The position numbers were made by a program, and so were the translations under genes. The notes beneath the pieces were generated by a model that was given only the letters and a program-made list of their open reading frames with translations, ran no database searches and was not told the DNA's origin. From Portulaca oleracea (lineage: Eukaryota > Streptophyta > Magnoliopsida > Caryophyllales > Portulacaceae), in contig CM055870.1 in the NCBI GenBank assembly GCA_029582165.1, positions 5,079,832 through 5,143,831 on the forward strand: DNA of 64,000 nucleotides. Direction: 5' to 3'. Positions 36,815-46,210 of the stretch are shown in pieces (within the stretch, counting starts at the first letter, position 1; every line of letters begins with the position of its first letter).

Positions 36815-37656
36815 ATGGCAGGTATGGAAAAGCGAAATGCATACTTTTTCACTTGGAAATTTACTGGATTTTCGGGAGATTATGAGCTCGGTTTTAGGGT
36901 TTAGGGAATGGTTCTGGGTAAATTATGTTGAAATTATGGATGTGTTTGGATGATATTTTGAAATGCATGTTAAAATTTACAAATTGGTGATGATTTAGGG
37001 TTCTGGGTTTTTGTTTGGGGGTCGTGTGGTTGTGTTGTTGTTGGCTTGGATTTAATTCTGTTCATGTTTAATTTTTAGGATCTGACTCAAGGGGGATTGA
37101 AGGTATCAACCGAAGACACAACTGGTCGGGTGGAAAATTTGTGTGCAAAAGATGTGGAATGGATGGTGTTCTTAAAGTCTCAAGGGGCAGTGACAATCCA
37201 AACAGAGTGTATGGTAAATGTGCAAGTTGTGGTAAATTCCTTGGATGGCTCGATGAGTGTGAAGAGAATGCAAACAAGACAGCTGCAACTGTTAACACTC
37301 CTCTACCAACTGAGACCAGTGATGAGTTGTTGGAGATGAAAAAGAAGGTTGCAGAGGCAATGCTACTGGTGTTTATGTGCAAGAATGATGTTGGGGACCT
37401 GGTGATGTCAAACAATAACCTAATTGAGGAGATTGCTGTGATGAGAATGCAAGTTGCTGCAAGTGTGCTTGAGGTTGCTGAAATGAGAAGGGATTTGTCT
37501 GAATCTATGGACAAGATGACAGTGTTGATTGACAAGGCAACTGAGATGAAGGTGATATGGGACAAGGTTCTTGCACTACTGCTGCTGTGTGGGATTGGCA
37601 TTGGCACCATGGTTGTGCTTGTGTTGTTCATGCTCTTGGTTACTACCCTTAAGTGA
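36815..37656 (+). CDS. GRF-type zinc finger protein with coiled coil and C-terminal membrane segment, inside the MULE
   Basis: Exon 1 is 36815-36821 (ATGGCAG) and exon 2 is 37079-37656, joined by a GT-AG intron, giving 194 residues. Residues 21-60 form a zf-GRF finger: CKRCGMDGVLK, DNPNRVYGKCASCG and FLGW, with Cys 25, 28, 50 and 53. A helical, heptad-like stretch follows (about 84-160), then a hydrophobic segment at 167-190 (LALLLLCGIGIGTMVVLVLF). GRF fingers bind nucleic acid in several DNA-processing proteins. Small plant GRF/coiled-coil/membrane proteins are common but not characterised. Its position just inside the left TIR, reading inward, suggests it is part of the element or a captured host gene. 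The frame is fully open. Confidence 0.8.
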
Positions 37657-38467
37657 TTTGTCTTACCTGTTTATGTAATGAAATTCAGTATGTAGCTTAA
37701 GAATGTAGTTGGTTTAGGCAGTTGGTTGGTGTGGGGGATAAAACTATGGTATGGGTGTAGTTGGCTGGTAGATGATCAATTTGGTTGTTTTTTGGATCTC
37801 TGCCATTATTTTGTGTACATAGAAGCTTAAAGCTTCAATTGGATGCTGTTTATTTTGGGAATTGGCCAACAATGAATGAAGTGATGATGGTTTATGATGT
37901 AGCAATTGTTCCAAAAACTTACTCCATGTCCTATACAGTTCCTATACAGTTTGTGCACATATGTAGTTTGTGAAATCTACATCAAATGTGCACATATGTG
38001 TTTCAAATGTGCACATATGTAGCTTGTCAAATATGTTTCAAATGTGCACAGTCTGTTGCTTGTCTTACAGAGTATACATAATTCATTGCAAACAAAACAA
38101 ACCAAATAAGATAACCACAAGTAGTTGCCAAAATTGTGAACAAAAGAAACATGACTGTTAATGCCAAACATAAACATAACAACTGATTGTCACAGCAAAC
38201 CAACTGATTATCATAGCAAAACGCCACCTTGCATTCATTTGGAACCAATGCAACAGTCAACAAAACATAACAAGCATGCAGGCAGTCAGAGGTGCTTTGC
38301 CTTACAAAACATTAAAACCTTAAAAAATCCATACTTTGCTCCTAAATAACATTGTAACTTACTTACTACAACCAAAATGAAAGACCAACTGTTTGTCACA
38401 GCAAACCAACATTGTTTCTGACAAACCCTAGACAAAATAATAGCCCTAAAGTGACACAAACATGACA

Positions 38468-40864
38468 CTAGGCTGTTGATGAGGCAATAGATGCCACAGG
38501 ACCAGATTGTGTTGCAGTAGAGGCTGCTGTGGATGGTGGAGTTGCTGCTGTGGATGCTGGAGTTGCTGCTGGAGGGTTCTGCTGCCTTGTCTTCTTCGTT
38601 TGGCCTTGCTGAGGAGGTTGTTGGGACTTCCTTTTCCTGGTACTCTTCTTTAACTTGATCAGCCTACCATCTTCATCCCTAGGCTGACCACAAGTTTTGA
38701 AGGTGTGACCCAAAGCATTGCATGTTGTACCCAAAGCATTGCATGCTGGACCAATGCAAATTTGAATCCTTTTGAAGGTGGGGTTCAGTGTAGGACCTCT
38801 GTCAGTGAATTTGATGAAGCAATTTGACCCTGGATTAGCTTGGGTGAATTGGTCACAATACTGTGGCAGCTTCCTATAACCTTCATCATGATTCCCAAAC
38901 AACTCATTTTTCATGATTCGAATGGCTCTGTAACAGGTGTAATCTGGGATGGCAACCCCAAACCTGTCAAACAAGATGGCATGAACCCCCTTTGCATCCA
39001 TGTTGGGATTTGCCCTATAATCTCTCATCAATTGCTTAGCTACCCATCCAGCACCTGCCCTTCGGTTTGTGGACTTCTCATAGCAAACATGGCCCCCTTT
39101 GACATACTTCACCCTCCAAGTCACACCATCTTGCATTCGAGTCACATGAATCCTAAAGGTACATTTCTTGTTTGCACACCTTTGTGTGTACCTTGTTGCA
39201 CTATTCTTCACTTTCTTTAGGAGAATCCCCCTCTGAATGATGTAAGTTTTCATAGCATCCAGTAATTGTTCCTTGCAGGTGAACAAATCCCCCTCTTTAA
39301 TATCTACCTTCCCATCCCTGCCTTCACTCCAAACTTGACCTTGACAGTACACTTTACTCATCTTAGCAGCCACTGAAATTTTTTGTGGAGGTCCACTCTC
39401 TCCTAGTTCATAGCATAAATTTTGCCTAGCTTCATTCTCTTCTTCTAAATCAGGCTCTTTATCACTCTCACTGTCTGACTCATCCATAGAAACAATGTCT
39501 CCATCACTGTCTTCATCCTCATCTTCTGATGGAATAAATTCTTCATCCGAGCTGTCATCATCATCTTCTAAACCCACATTTTCAGCTCCAGCACTGGATC
39601 CACCAATTTGATCCTCACCATCATCTTCCTCATCAAAGAAAATGTCATACTCTTCAATGTCTGGCCTTGCAATTTGCTGAATATCCTCAGCACTGAGCCC
39701 CACAAACTGCCTTGATATGATATTCAACAACTGTGGATCTGGGTCCATGGGCTGCTTCCCTTTGTCATTTTTCCTTTTTTGGGTGGTTTTTGATGGTGAT
39801 GGAGTTTCATTTGGCTGTGTTGGTGAAAGACAACCTTGTGATCTGGTCACTGGCCTCAAAGGACTTCTGCCTGTGTTGTTGCTCTTATCAGGGCTTCCCA
39901 AGGACTTTAGGGTTTTACTGGGAGTAGTTGGGGTAGATTTACTCCTCTTCTCATCACTTTCCTTGTTGGTTGGTCTGTCATTATTGGTGTGCCCCCCCTC
40001 TGCAGAATCTTGCTGACCAATGCCAACATATGCATCAACATATGGCAACTTCAGTGGGCCAACTTCACCAACCCCATTCTCAGATGGGCCAAACCCCAGT
40101 GGGCCAACTTCACCAACCCATGACACATTTTCACCTGAGCCAGTCCCCTTTCCTTGTGGGCAATCACCACCAGTACATGACAACTTTTCAGCTTGGCCAG
40201 GTCCATTTTTCAATGATTTGCCCAATTTTGCCTCCCTGTGCAAAATTCTCCTCACAGCCAGTTTAGGAAGCCTATTACCAAATTGGTTGGCTATGCTCCC
40301 ATTGTTGGATGCTTGGGTAGGCTTCTTGCTTGTGGTTCCTGCAACAGTGGTGTCTTTCAAAGCTTGACTACTTGATCCCAAAACATCTTCAGTTGGTGTC
40401 AATATCAAGTCATCAGCCCATCTGTTAGCTTGACTGAATGTAAGCTCATGAGCTTCAACAATCAACTCATCAGGTTGTTGATTATCCAGTCCTTCCACAG
40501 TCTGTTGCAGCTTCCCTTTCCCTGCTAGTTCAACCAACTCAACTGGAAAGTTCTTAGCTTTCTTCATTTTCATCCATGACTCGACAAAAGTATTCCAATC
40601 TTTATCAGTAACTAATGGCAGCTTCTTGTTCACCTTCCCAGGCAAATACCAGTTCAACCCAGCAAACTTAGGAAACTTCACCATTTCCTGGATAAATGCT
40701 TGCCTAATGTCACAGTATAGCTCCTTTTGGTTGTACCGATCCACATCCTTCTCAGGAATATACCATTGTCTGCCTTTGAACTCGACAACAAAACCCTTCA
40801 AATTATCCTGTATAACAAAGTTAACATTCAGGACATACTTCACATTATCCACATAAACCAACAC
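38468..40864 (-). CDS. MuDR-type transposase derivative lacking the catalytic domain
   Basis: The 798-codon open frame reads inward from the right TIR. Residues 1-100 resemble the N-terminal region of plant MULE proteins (FKGRQWYIPEKDVDRYNQKE). A Ser/Pro/Lys-rich linker follows, then an acidic block (404-478). The MuDR DNA-binding domain lies at about 525-600 (CANKKCTFRIHVTR, GGHVCYEKSTN), then GWVAKQLMRDYRANP. At about 690-705 (NPTFKRIQICIGPA) the protein reaches the point where the DDE catalytic core should start, and goes straight to a knuckle-like C-terminus (CNALGHTFKTCGQP) and a Lys/Gln/Ala-rich tail. The DDE core and SWIM finger are absent. The frame opens after TAA with GTG, so the true start or an upstream exon is unresolved. 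ATG followed by GTAAGT near 41010 does not join in frame. Confidence 0.75.
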   Translation of the reverse strand: MLVYVDNVKYVLNVNFVIQDNLKGFVVEFKGRQWYIPEKDVDRYNQKELYCDIRQAFIQEMVKFPKFAGLNWYLPGKVNKKLPLVTDKDWNTFVESWMKMKKAKNFPVELVELAGKGKLQQTVEGLDNQQPDELIVEAHELTFSQANRWADDLILTPTEDVLGSSSQALKDTTVAGTTSKKPTQASNNGSIANQFGNRLPKLAVRRILHREAKLGKSLKNGPGQAEKLSCTGGDCPQGKGTGSGENVSWVGEVGPLGFGPSENGVGEVGPLKLPYVDAYVGIGQQDSAEGGHTNNDRPTNKESDEKRSKSTPTTPSKTLKSLGSPDKSNNTGRSPLRPVTRSQGCLSPTQPNETPSPSKTTQKRKNDKGKQPMDPDPQLLNIISRQFVGLSAEDIQQIARPDIEEYDIFFDEEDDGEDQIGGSSAGAENVGLEDDDDSSDEEFIPSEDEDEDSDGDIVSMDESDSESDKEPDLEEENEARQNLCYELGESGPPQKISVAAKMSKVYCQGQVWSEGRDGKVDIKEGDLFTCKEQLLDAMKTYIIQRGILLKKVKNSATRYTQRCANKKCTFRIHVTRMQDGVTWRVKYVKGGHVCYEKSTNRRAGAGWVAKQLMRDYRANPNMDAKGVHAILFDRFGVAIPDYTCYRAIRIMKNELFGNHDEGYRKLPQYCDQFTQANPGSNCFIKFTDRGPTLNPTFKRIQICIGPACNALGTTCNALGHTFKTCGQPRDEDGRLIKLKKSTRKRKSQQPPQQGQTKKTRQQNPPAATPASTAATPPSTAASTATQSGPVASIASSTA

Positions 40865-41609
40865 TTCTTACACAAGATCAAACACAAATTACAACTCAAA
40901 ATAACACTTCTTTACAGTTTTTAAGACAATTTTCTATCTCATACACGAGCAAATACAAACGAACATCCCAAAACCCTAAATTACTCGACCCAGAAAACAC
41001 TTCAACTTACCATTTTTAGGGCTCTGTTTCGGGAAGCAATTGTAATGTCGTCGCCGTCGCAGAACACACTCCGATCCTCAATCGCCTTCCCCAGTCGTCG
41101 AAATCACCGTAAACGTGCGCCTAAACCCTACACCCAGCTCCAGCAGAGGAACGTTTTTTTTTTTTTTGGAACAACGGATGGATTCCCAAACAACTTCAAA
41201 AGGGGTTGAGTTTGAGTAGTTGAGAATTGAATAGGAGAGAGAAGTCAGGGTGAGGTTTTAGGCGGGCAAAATAAGGGTAAAATGGGCACTTCATTATATT
41301 TTCAAGGTCACAAATGTCTTTTACTATTTTCCGGCCAAAATGGCTTTATAACCCCACCGATTATGTAAGGTTAATGTCACCCGGGAGTGCATTAAAAAAA
41401 GTTGTGACCCCCGAGTCAGTAAAAAAAGATCTATGGCACCCCCCAGCAATTTTTTGCTCCTAGGTGTCACACCTTTTCTCGTCCTTTTTCTTCATTTTTT
41501 TGAGTTCTAGAACTCTGCAGCATTCCAAAACTCAAAGGAACGGAGAAAAGGAGGAGAAGATGTGTGTCAAATAGGAGAGAGAGTGTCAGAATTCCTTCTA
41601 AAATCCTTC

Positions 41610-42744
41610 GTTCAATTCAATCAAATTCAGACCTTGAAATCGAAGCTGCAAAAATGGTGCTGATGAAGGGGGAGCCATTGCTGCATAAGCTGGCCATGGT
41701 CGCCAAGTACGTCGTTTTCCCAGGCGCCATGTCTGCTGCTGTGGTCTACTCTCCTCCTGATTACTCCAAGCCCAAGAAAACCCTAAGTCCCAACAATTAG
41801 AACCCTTCGTTCTCCATCTCCCAGGTAATTCATGCCTTCCCCTCATCCCCTGCCCTTTTCATTCGATTTGTTTTCTTTCTGATTGATTCTGCATCTAGGG
41901 TTTCGATTTCGGATTGCTGATTTCGTGTTTTGTCGAATTCGTGACTCTTTCCTGTGTTTTTTCGTTCGAGTTATTGAATTAATAGTATTTTGATTGTGAT
42001 GTGATGTGATGTTTCTGGTCGCTGATTTGGTTTTGATTTGATCAGATTAATCATTTCGTAAGCGCGTTGGATGAATTTGGTTGCTGTTCCTCGAATTCAA
42101 TGCGTTTTAGGTTTTGATATGATAAGCATGTGAGGCTTCCGCTCCTAATTATGTTTGGACAGTTTGAAGCTTCAACCATTGCATTGATTTCTGGTATTTT
42201 AGGATTTTTGAAAAGTATGAAATGCCATTTTCATGGAAAAGATTTTTGCTGCAGTGAGTCTTCTTTTGTGATTTTTGAAGCCATTAAACATTTTCAGAAG
42301 GTCATGGGAAGTGTTGGGAGGCAGTGTTTCGCATTTGGGTTATTCGTGCTTGGGATTGAAGAATCTTGCAAGAATTAAGTTTAAGAGGTTCGTAGAGTAA
42401 GGAGAGCATTTCTGTATGCAACTTGATTAGTGCAGTAGTTTCCTGAAGTGCCATCTTGTTGATTTTGAAACCTTGCTCTAAATTCCAAACAATGTGCAGT
42501 GTAGTTTTGTACATGGTACTATGAACTACTTGGAACAGTTTGTAAATGCCCTAAAACATTTGGATGGATGGGTAGGATTATATAGTCATCACTAGGGAAC
42601 TTTGAGGGTACCCAACAGAAGCTTGCTCTGCCTAATGTGTTCAACCTTTTTGGGCAAACTAAACATCCCAGTCAACAAGCCTAATGTGTGTTAGTATGTA
42701 GTGGTTTTGTTGGGAATTGAATATCATCTATTTGAATTGAAGCT
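41610..42744 (+). repeat. Segmental duplication, copy B
   Basis: Plus-strand partner of 33948-35057, covering the microprotein gene, its 3' UTR intron and downstream sequence to GAATTGAAGCT at 42744. The PPR gene begins 110 bp further on. Confidence 0.85.
41654..41800 (+). CDS. 48-residue single-membrane-segment microprotein, copy B
   Basis: Same protein as copy A with one change (GAMSAAVV in place of GAMAAAVV). An open frame extends 30 codons upstream to 41564, but that extension reads through the MITE end and has no counterpart in copy A, so MVLMKG is preferred. TAG is followed by CTCCCAG|GTAATTC, a splice donor in the 3' UTR. The Mutator-like element and its MITE host end about 70 bp upstream of this start codon and may have replaced the ancestral promoter. 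Family unknown to me. Confidence 0.65.
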   Translation: MVLMKGEPLLHKLAMVAKYVVFPGAMSAAVVYSPPDYSKPKKTLSPNN

Positions 42745-42855
42745 AGGGTTTGAAGTTCGTTATCTGGAAACATCAAAATGTAATTTCAGCATTTGTTTGG
42801 TAGGTATCTTGTTTGAAATTTGCGATTGACGAGCAGAGGAGTCCATCACATTTGA

Positions 42856-45333
42856 ATGATAGTCAAGCTCTTATGGCGTCCAAGCAACTTAGGGCTCTCC
42901 TTAGTGCGATTTCTTTCGCAAAATGTATCTTCTCTGCAATGTTCTTACATGGACAAATCCGAGGAATTTTGCAAGGAAATGAAAGTATGTACATCTCTAG
43001 CTTCTGTACATATTGCTCCATTTGCTCGCAAACTTCACGCTCAGCTCATTTTGACTGGGATAGGTTCTTCAGTTTTTCTCCAAAACCATCTGTTACACAT
43101 GTACTTCAGCTGCAACTTGGTAGATGATGCTTGTCAGGCTTTTTCGGAAATCGAATCACCGAATGTTTTCAGCTGGAATACAACGATCAATGGGTTGGCA
43201 AATTCTCGGCGAATTGGTCATGCAGAAGAACTGTTTGATAAAATGCCTGAGAGAGATGTGGTTTCATGGAATATTATGATGTCTGCTTATTTCAATTGTG
43301 GAAGGGTTGGAGAGAGTGTGAGGATGTTTGTTTTGTTGTTGCGAGAGTGCACTGTTTCTCCTGTTCAGTCATCCTTTTCTGGTGTGATGAAGGCTTGTGG
43401 TAGTCTTGGTTGTCTTAGAATGGCAATGCAGTTGCATGGTTTGTCAGAGAGACACGGGTTTTCTGCTTGTTCTTCGGTTAGTGCTTCTACTCTTGATATG
43501 TATATTAAGTGTGGTGCTGTTGGTTATGCCGAGCGAGTCTTTCGTTGGATGTCGAACCCTAATTTGTTTTGTTGGAATAGTATGATATATGGTTACTCCA
43601 TATTGTACAGTGTTAAAGGTGCTCTTGATTTATTCTATCGGATGCCTGTACGTGATGATGTTTCATGGAACACTATCGTTTCCTTATTGTTTCAACATGG
43701 GTGTGGGGTTCAAACCCTTAATATGTTTGTTGAGATGTGGATTCAAGGCTTCTTACCAAATTCCATGACGTATGCTTGTGTTATTGGTGCATGTGCAAGC
43801 TTATGTTATCTAGATTGGGGCAGACACTTGCATGCAAGGATATTTAGAATGGAATGTGGACCTGATGCCTTCACAGGCAGTGCGTTGATCAACTTGTATG
43901 CTAAAGTGGGATGCTTGGTGTCAGCTAGGCGTGTGTTTGATTGCCTAAAAGATAAAAATGTAATTGCATGGACTTCTTTAATTGCAGGTTATGCTCAGGC
44001 TGGTTGTAGAAAGGAGGGTTTGAATCTGTTTAACCAAATGAGAAAGGTTTCGATGTTGCCTGATTCATTTACTATTGCAACTGTCCTTGGCGTGTGTACA
44101 TCTCACGAAGACGGTATTTTGGGGATGCAGCTCCATGGATACACTATCAAGACTGGGATTGATTCCTCGGTACCAGTGGGGAATTCACTCATTAAGATGT
44201 ATGCAAAGGTGGGCATTCTTCGGAATGCAGAAATTGAATTTAATTTGATGCCCATCAAAGATGTAATATCATGGACCTCTATGATCACTGCATTCTCTCT
44301 CAGCAATGATATTGAAAATGCTCGTCAGTTCTTCGAGAAAATGCCTGAGCGAAATGTTGTCACCTGGAACTCCATGATGGCAGCATATAGACAAAATGGA
44401 CTTTGGGAAGAGGGCCTGAAGTTGTACGTCCTGATGAAAAGAGATAGGATTCAGCCCGATTCAATTACTTATACAACTGCAATCAGTGCTTGTGCAGATT
44501 CTGCATTGTTAAAGCTGGGCAATCAAATTATGGCTGAAGCTGAAAAGTCCGGGTTTGCTTTATGGATTTCGGTTGCAAACAGTGTGATTTCTATGTTTTC
44601 CAAATGTGGACTGATTATAGAGGCAGAGAAAGTTTTCAATTCCATCACTGTGAAAAACGTGATATCTTGGAATTCAATGATGGCTGGATATGCTCAAAAT
44701 GGTCAGGGCATGAAAGTCATCGAGATGTTCAGGAGCATGTTAATGCAGAATCATGCACCAGATGAAGTCACGTATTTGTCACTACTATTAGGCTGCAGCC
44801 ACGCAGGGCTTGTAGAGGAAGCGTGCCATTACTTCAACTTCATGAAACATGATCACGGTGTCTGCCCCACATACGAGCATTATGCATGCATAGTAGACTT
44901 GCTTGCCCGAGGTGGTCTTATTGAGCAAGCATTGATTTTCATAAATGAGATGCCTTCTGGAGCAGCTGCTGATATTTGGGGATCTATTCTTTCAGCTTGT
45001 CGGGTTTATGGAAAGACAAATCTAGCGGACTTTGCAGCAAGAAAGTTGCTGGAAATGGATGAAAACAGATCAGGAATTTATTCCCTTTTGGCCAATACAT
45101 ATACCAAGTCTAGGAGACTAGAACATGTCACTCATGTCAGGAGGTTGATGAAAGAAAAACAAGTTGAAATGAATCCCGGATGTAGCTGGATAGAGGTTCA
45201 TGATAGGGTGAATGTGTTTACTGCTGGGTGCAGTGATCACCCACAAATAGTTGATATTCTGAAAATACTAGAAAACATATGGAAAATGGAAGACTTGAAG
45301 AGCGGTGAGGATATATATTTTTCTGTATCCTAG
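42856..45333 (+). CDS. PLS-class pentatricopeptide repeat protein with E/E+ domain (intact copy)
   Basis: An intronless 825-residue frame. Tandem PPR units of the P, L and S types run from about residue 60 to 690 (VFSWNTTINGLANSRRIGHA, MPERDVVSWNIMMSAYFNCG, VISWNSMMAGYAQNGQGMKV). They are followed by an E/E+ tail (EHYACIVDLLARGG, SLLANTYTKSRR, NPGCSWIEVHDRVNVF) ending at EDIYFSVS with no DYW deaminase. Such proteins bind specific RNAs in mitochondria or plastids and take part in C-to-U editing with a partner deaminase. The N-terminus has few acidic residues, as an organelle-targeting peptide would. The start is the first ATG shared with the second copy. It is bracketed by inverted pieces of the microprotein duplication. 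Confidence 0.93.
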   Translation: MIVKLLWRPSNLGLSLVRFLSQNVSSLQCSYMDKSEEFCKEMKVCTSLASVHIAPFARKLHAQLILTGIGSSVFLQNHLLHMYFSCNLVDDACQAFSEIESPNVFSWNTTINGLANSRRIGHAEELFDKMPERDVVSWNIMMSAYFNCGRVGESVRMFVLLLRECTVSPVQSSFSGVMKACGSLGCLRMAMQLHGLSERHGFSACSSVSASTLDMYIKCGAVGYAERVFRWMSNPNLFCWNSMIYGYSILYSVKGALDLFYRMPVRDDVSWNTIVSLLFQHGCGVQTLNMFVEMWIQGFLPNSMTYACVIGACASLCYLDWGRHLHARIFRMECGPDAFTGSALINLYAKVGCLVSARRVFDCLKDKNVIAWTSLIAGYAQAGCRKEGLNLFNQMRKVSMLPDSFTIATVLGVCTSHEDGILGMQLHGYTIKTGIDSSVPVGNSLIKMYAKVGILRNAEIEFNLMPIKDVISWTSMITAFSLSNDIENARQFFEKMPERNVVTWNSMMAAYRQNGLWEEGLKLYVLMKRDRIQPDSITYTTAISACADSALLKLGNQIMAEAEKSGFALWISVANSVISMFSKCGLIIEAEKVFNSITVKNVISWNSMMAGYAQNGQGMKVIEMFRSMLMQNHAPDEVTYLSLLLGCSHAGLVEEACHYFNFMKHDHGVCPTYEHYACIVDLLARGGLIEQALIFINEMPSGAAADIWGSILSACRVYGKTNLADFAARKLLEMDENRSGIYSLLANTYTKSRRLEHVTHVRRLMKEKQVEMNPGCSWIEVHDRVNVFTAGCSDHPQIVDILKILENIWKMEDLKSGEDIYFSVS

Positions 45334-45361
45334 GAAATATGAAATGCATTTGGGTTTATGC

Positions 45362-45530
45362 AATGGTTGAAGCTTCAAACTGTGCAAACATAATTAGGAG
45401 CAGAAGCCTCACATGCTTATCATATCAAAACCTAAAACGCAATCAAATTGAATTCGAGGAACACCAACTAATCCAACGCCCTTATGAAATGATTAGTCTC
45501 ATAAAATCGGCCACCAGAAACATTATTGAG
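45362..45530 (-). repeat. Third, partial copy of the microprotein downstream sequence
   Basis: From GCAATGGTTGAAGCTTCAAA to about CGGCCACCAGAAAC this stretch matches 34497-34680 in the same orientation, and so is inverted relative to 42010-42180. It begins 29 bp after the PPR stop codon. The PPR gene is therefore flanked by inverted copies of the same sequence about 3.2 kb apart. Confidence 0.8.
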
Positions 45531-45841
45531 ATTTGGACTGCCTAATATCCGACTTTTTAACTATATAATTTATTACTCATAGATTGTTTTCTTTGTGTAT
45601 CTTCCTTCCCATAATCAATCTGCATACTAAACCCAGATTTTAACAAAATGATGACGATGACGAAGATGATGATTGACATGTACCAATTCTAAGATGAATG
45701 AATGAACATAGAAAATGCCAGAATAAATGCAAAACTGGGCAGACAGCTCTGTACCACACATCAACTTTCCTGGGGACCATAATTTCTTTTCTTACCTGAG
45801 TTTCCAATTTCAACATCCCCACTCTTTTCACATTTTGTCAT

Positions 45842-46210
45842 AATTATATATAAATACAAAAACCAAAAAGGGGAAAAAAAATGAGGGAGGTATACATCAT
45901 AAGATGACTCTTCCCTCTTATCCTTCACAAATTTGTCTCACTTAGTCTCACCCATACAAAATCCAGTGGTTTCCAGACAACCAAGCTAATGTGCATCAAT
46001 ATTCAACATCATATCTTCATGGCACTTTCTGCACCTCAATCTACAACACCCTCTTATCTTTGCACTAAACACCTCTTCTTCCATCAAAACCCACCCATAA
46101 CCTCTGTTGTTTAACATCCCAAAAACATTCTCTTTTCCCTAAAAATCATCATCACACAACTTTTCTTGTAGCATCATCATCATAAAAAAGGAAGCAATAA
46201 GTACTTACTG
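45842..46210 (+). promoter_or_regulatory. PMI1 core promoter and leader
   Basis: TATATATAAATAC at 45846 is a strong TATA-like box about 355 bp before the PMI1 ATG. The interval after about 45880 is C/A-rich (CTCACCCATAC, CATCATCATC), as plant leaders often are. No other control site is recognised. Confidence 0.45.

Larger units (their letters stand above)
36428..41457. mobile_element. Complete Mutator-like element (MULE), two convergent genes, 5,030 bp
   Basis: The terminal inverted repeats (36428-36562 and 41331-41457) begin GCAAAAAATTGCTGGGGGGT on both sides and are almost identical for about 100 bp, with a few indels further in. The element is flanked by TCCTAGGT at 36420-36427 and 41458-41465, within the 8-11 bp range of Mutator elements. 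It encodes a GRF-finger protein reading inward from the left end and a MuDR-type protein reading inward from the right end. The convergent plan recalls maize MuDR. The transposase-like gene lacks a catalytic core, so this copy is non-autonomous. The good match between TIRs and the intact target duplication suggest recent insertion. Confidence 0.9.
36415..41582. mobile_element. Small MITE split by the Mutator-like element
   Basis: Outside the 5-kb insertion, the left stub CTCTCTCCTAGGT (36415-36427) and the right part (41466-41582) make a 130-bp unit. Its ends are inverted: CTCTCTCCTAGGTGTCACAC and, from the other side, CTCTCTCCTATTTGACACAC. It carries the palindrome GAGTTCTAGAACTC, also seen at 8860-8925. 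The Mutator-like element landed inside its left terminal repeat. Confidence 0.6.

Noticed and set aside
39717..40266. Plus-strand frames opposite the MuDR-type gene
   Set aside because: Antisense shadows of the long minus-strand frame without features of their own.
41564..41653. 30-codon N-terminal extension of microprotein copy B
   Set aside because: It reads through MITE and leader sequence, is absent from copy A, and the conserved part starts at MVLMKG.
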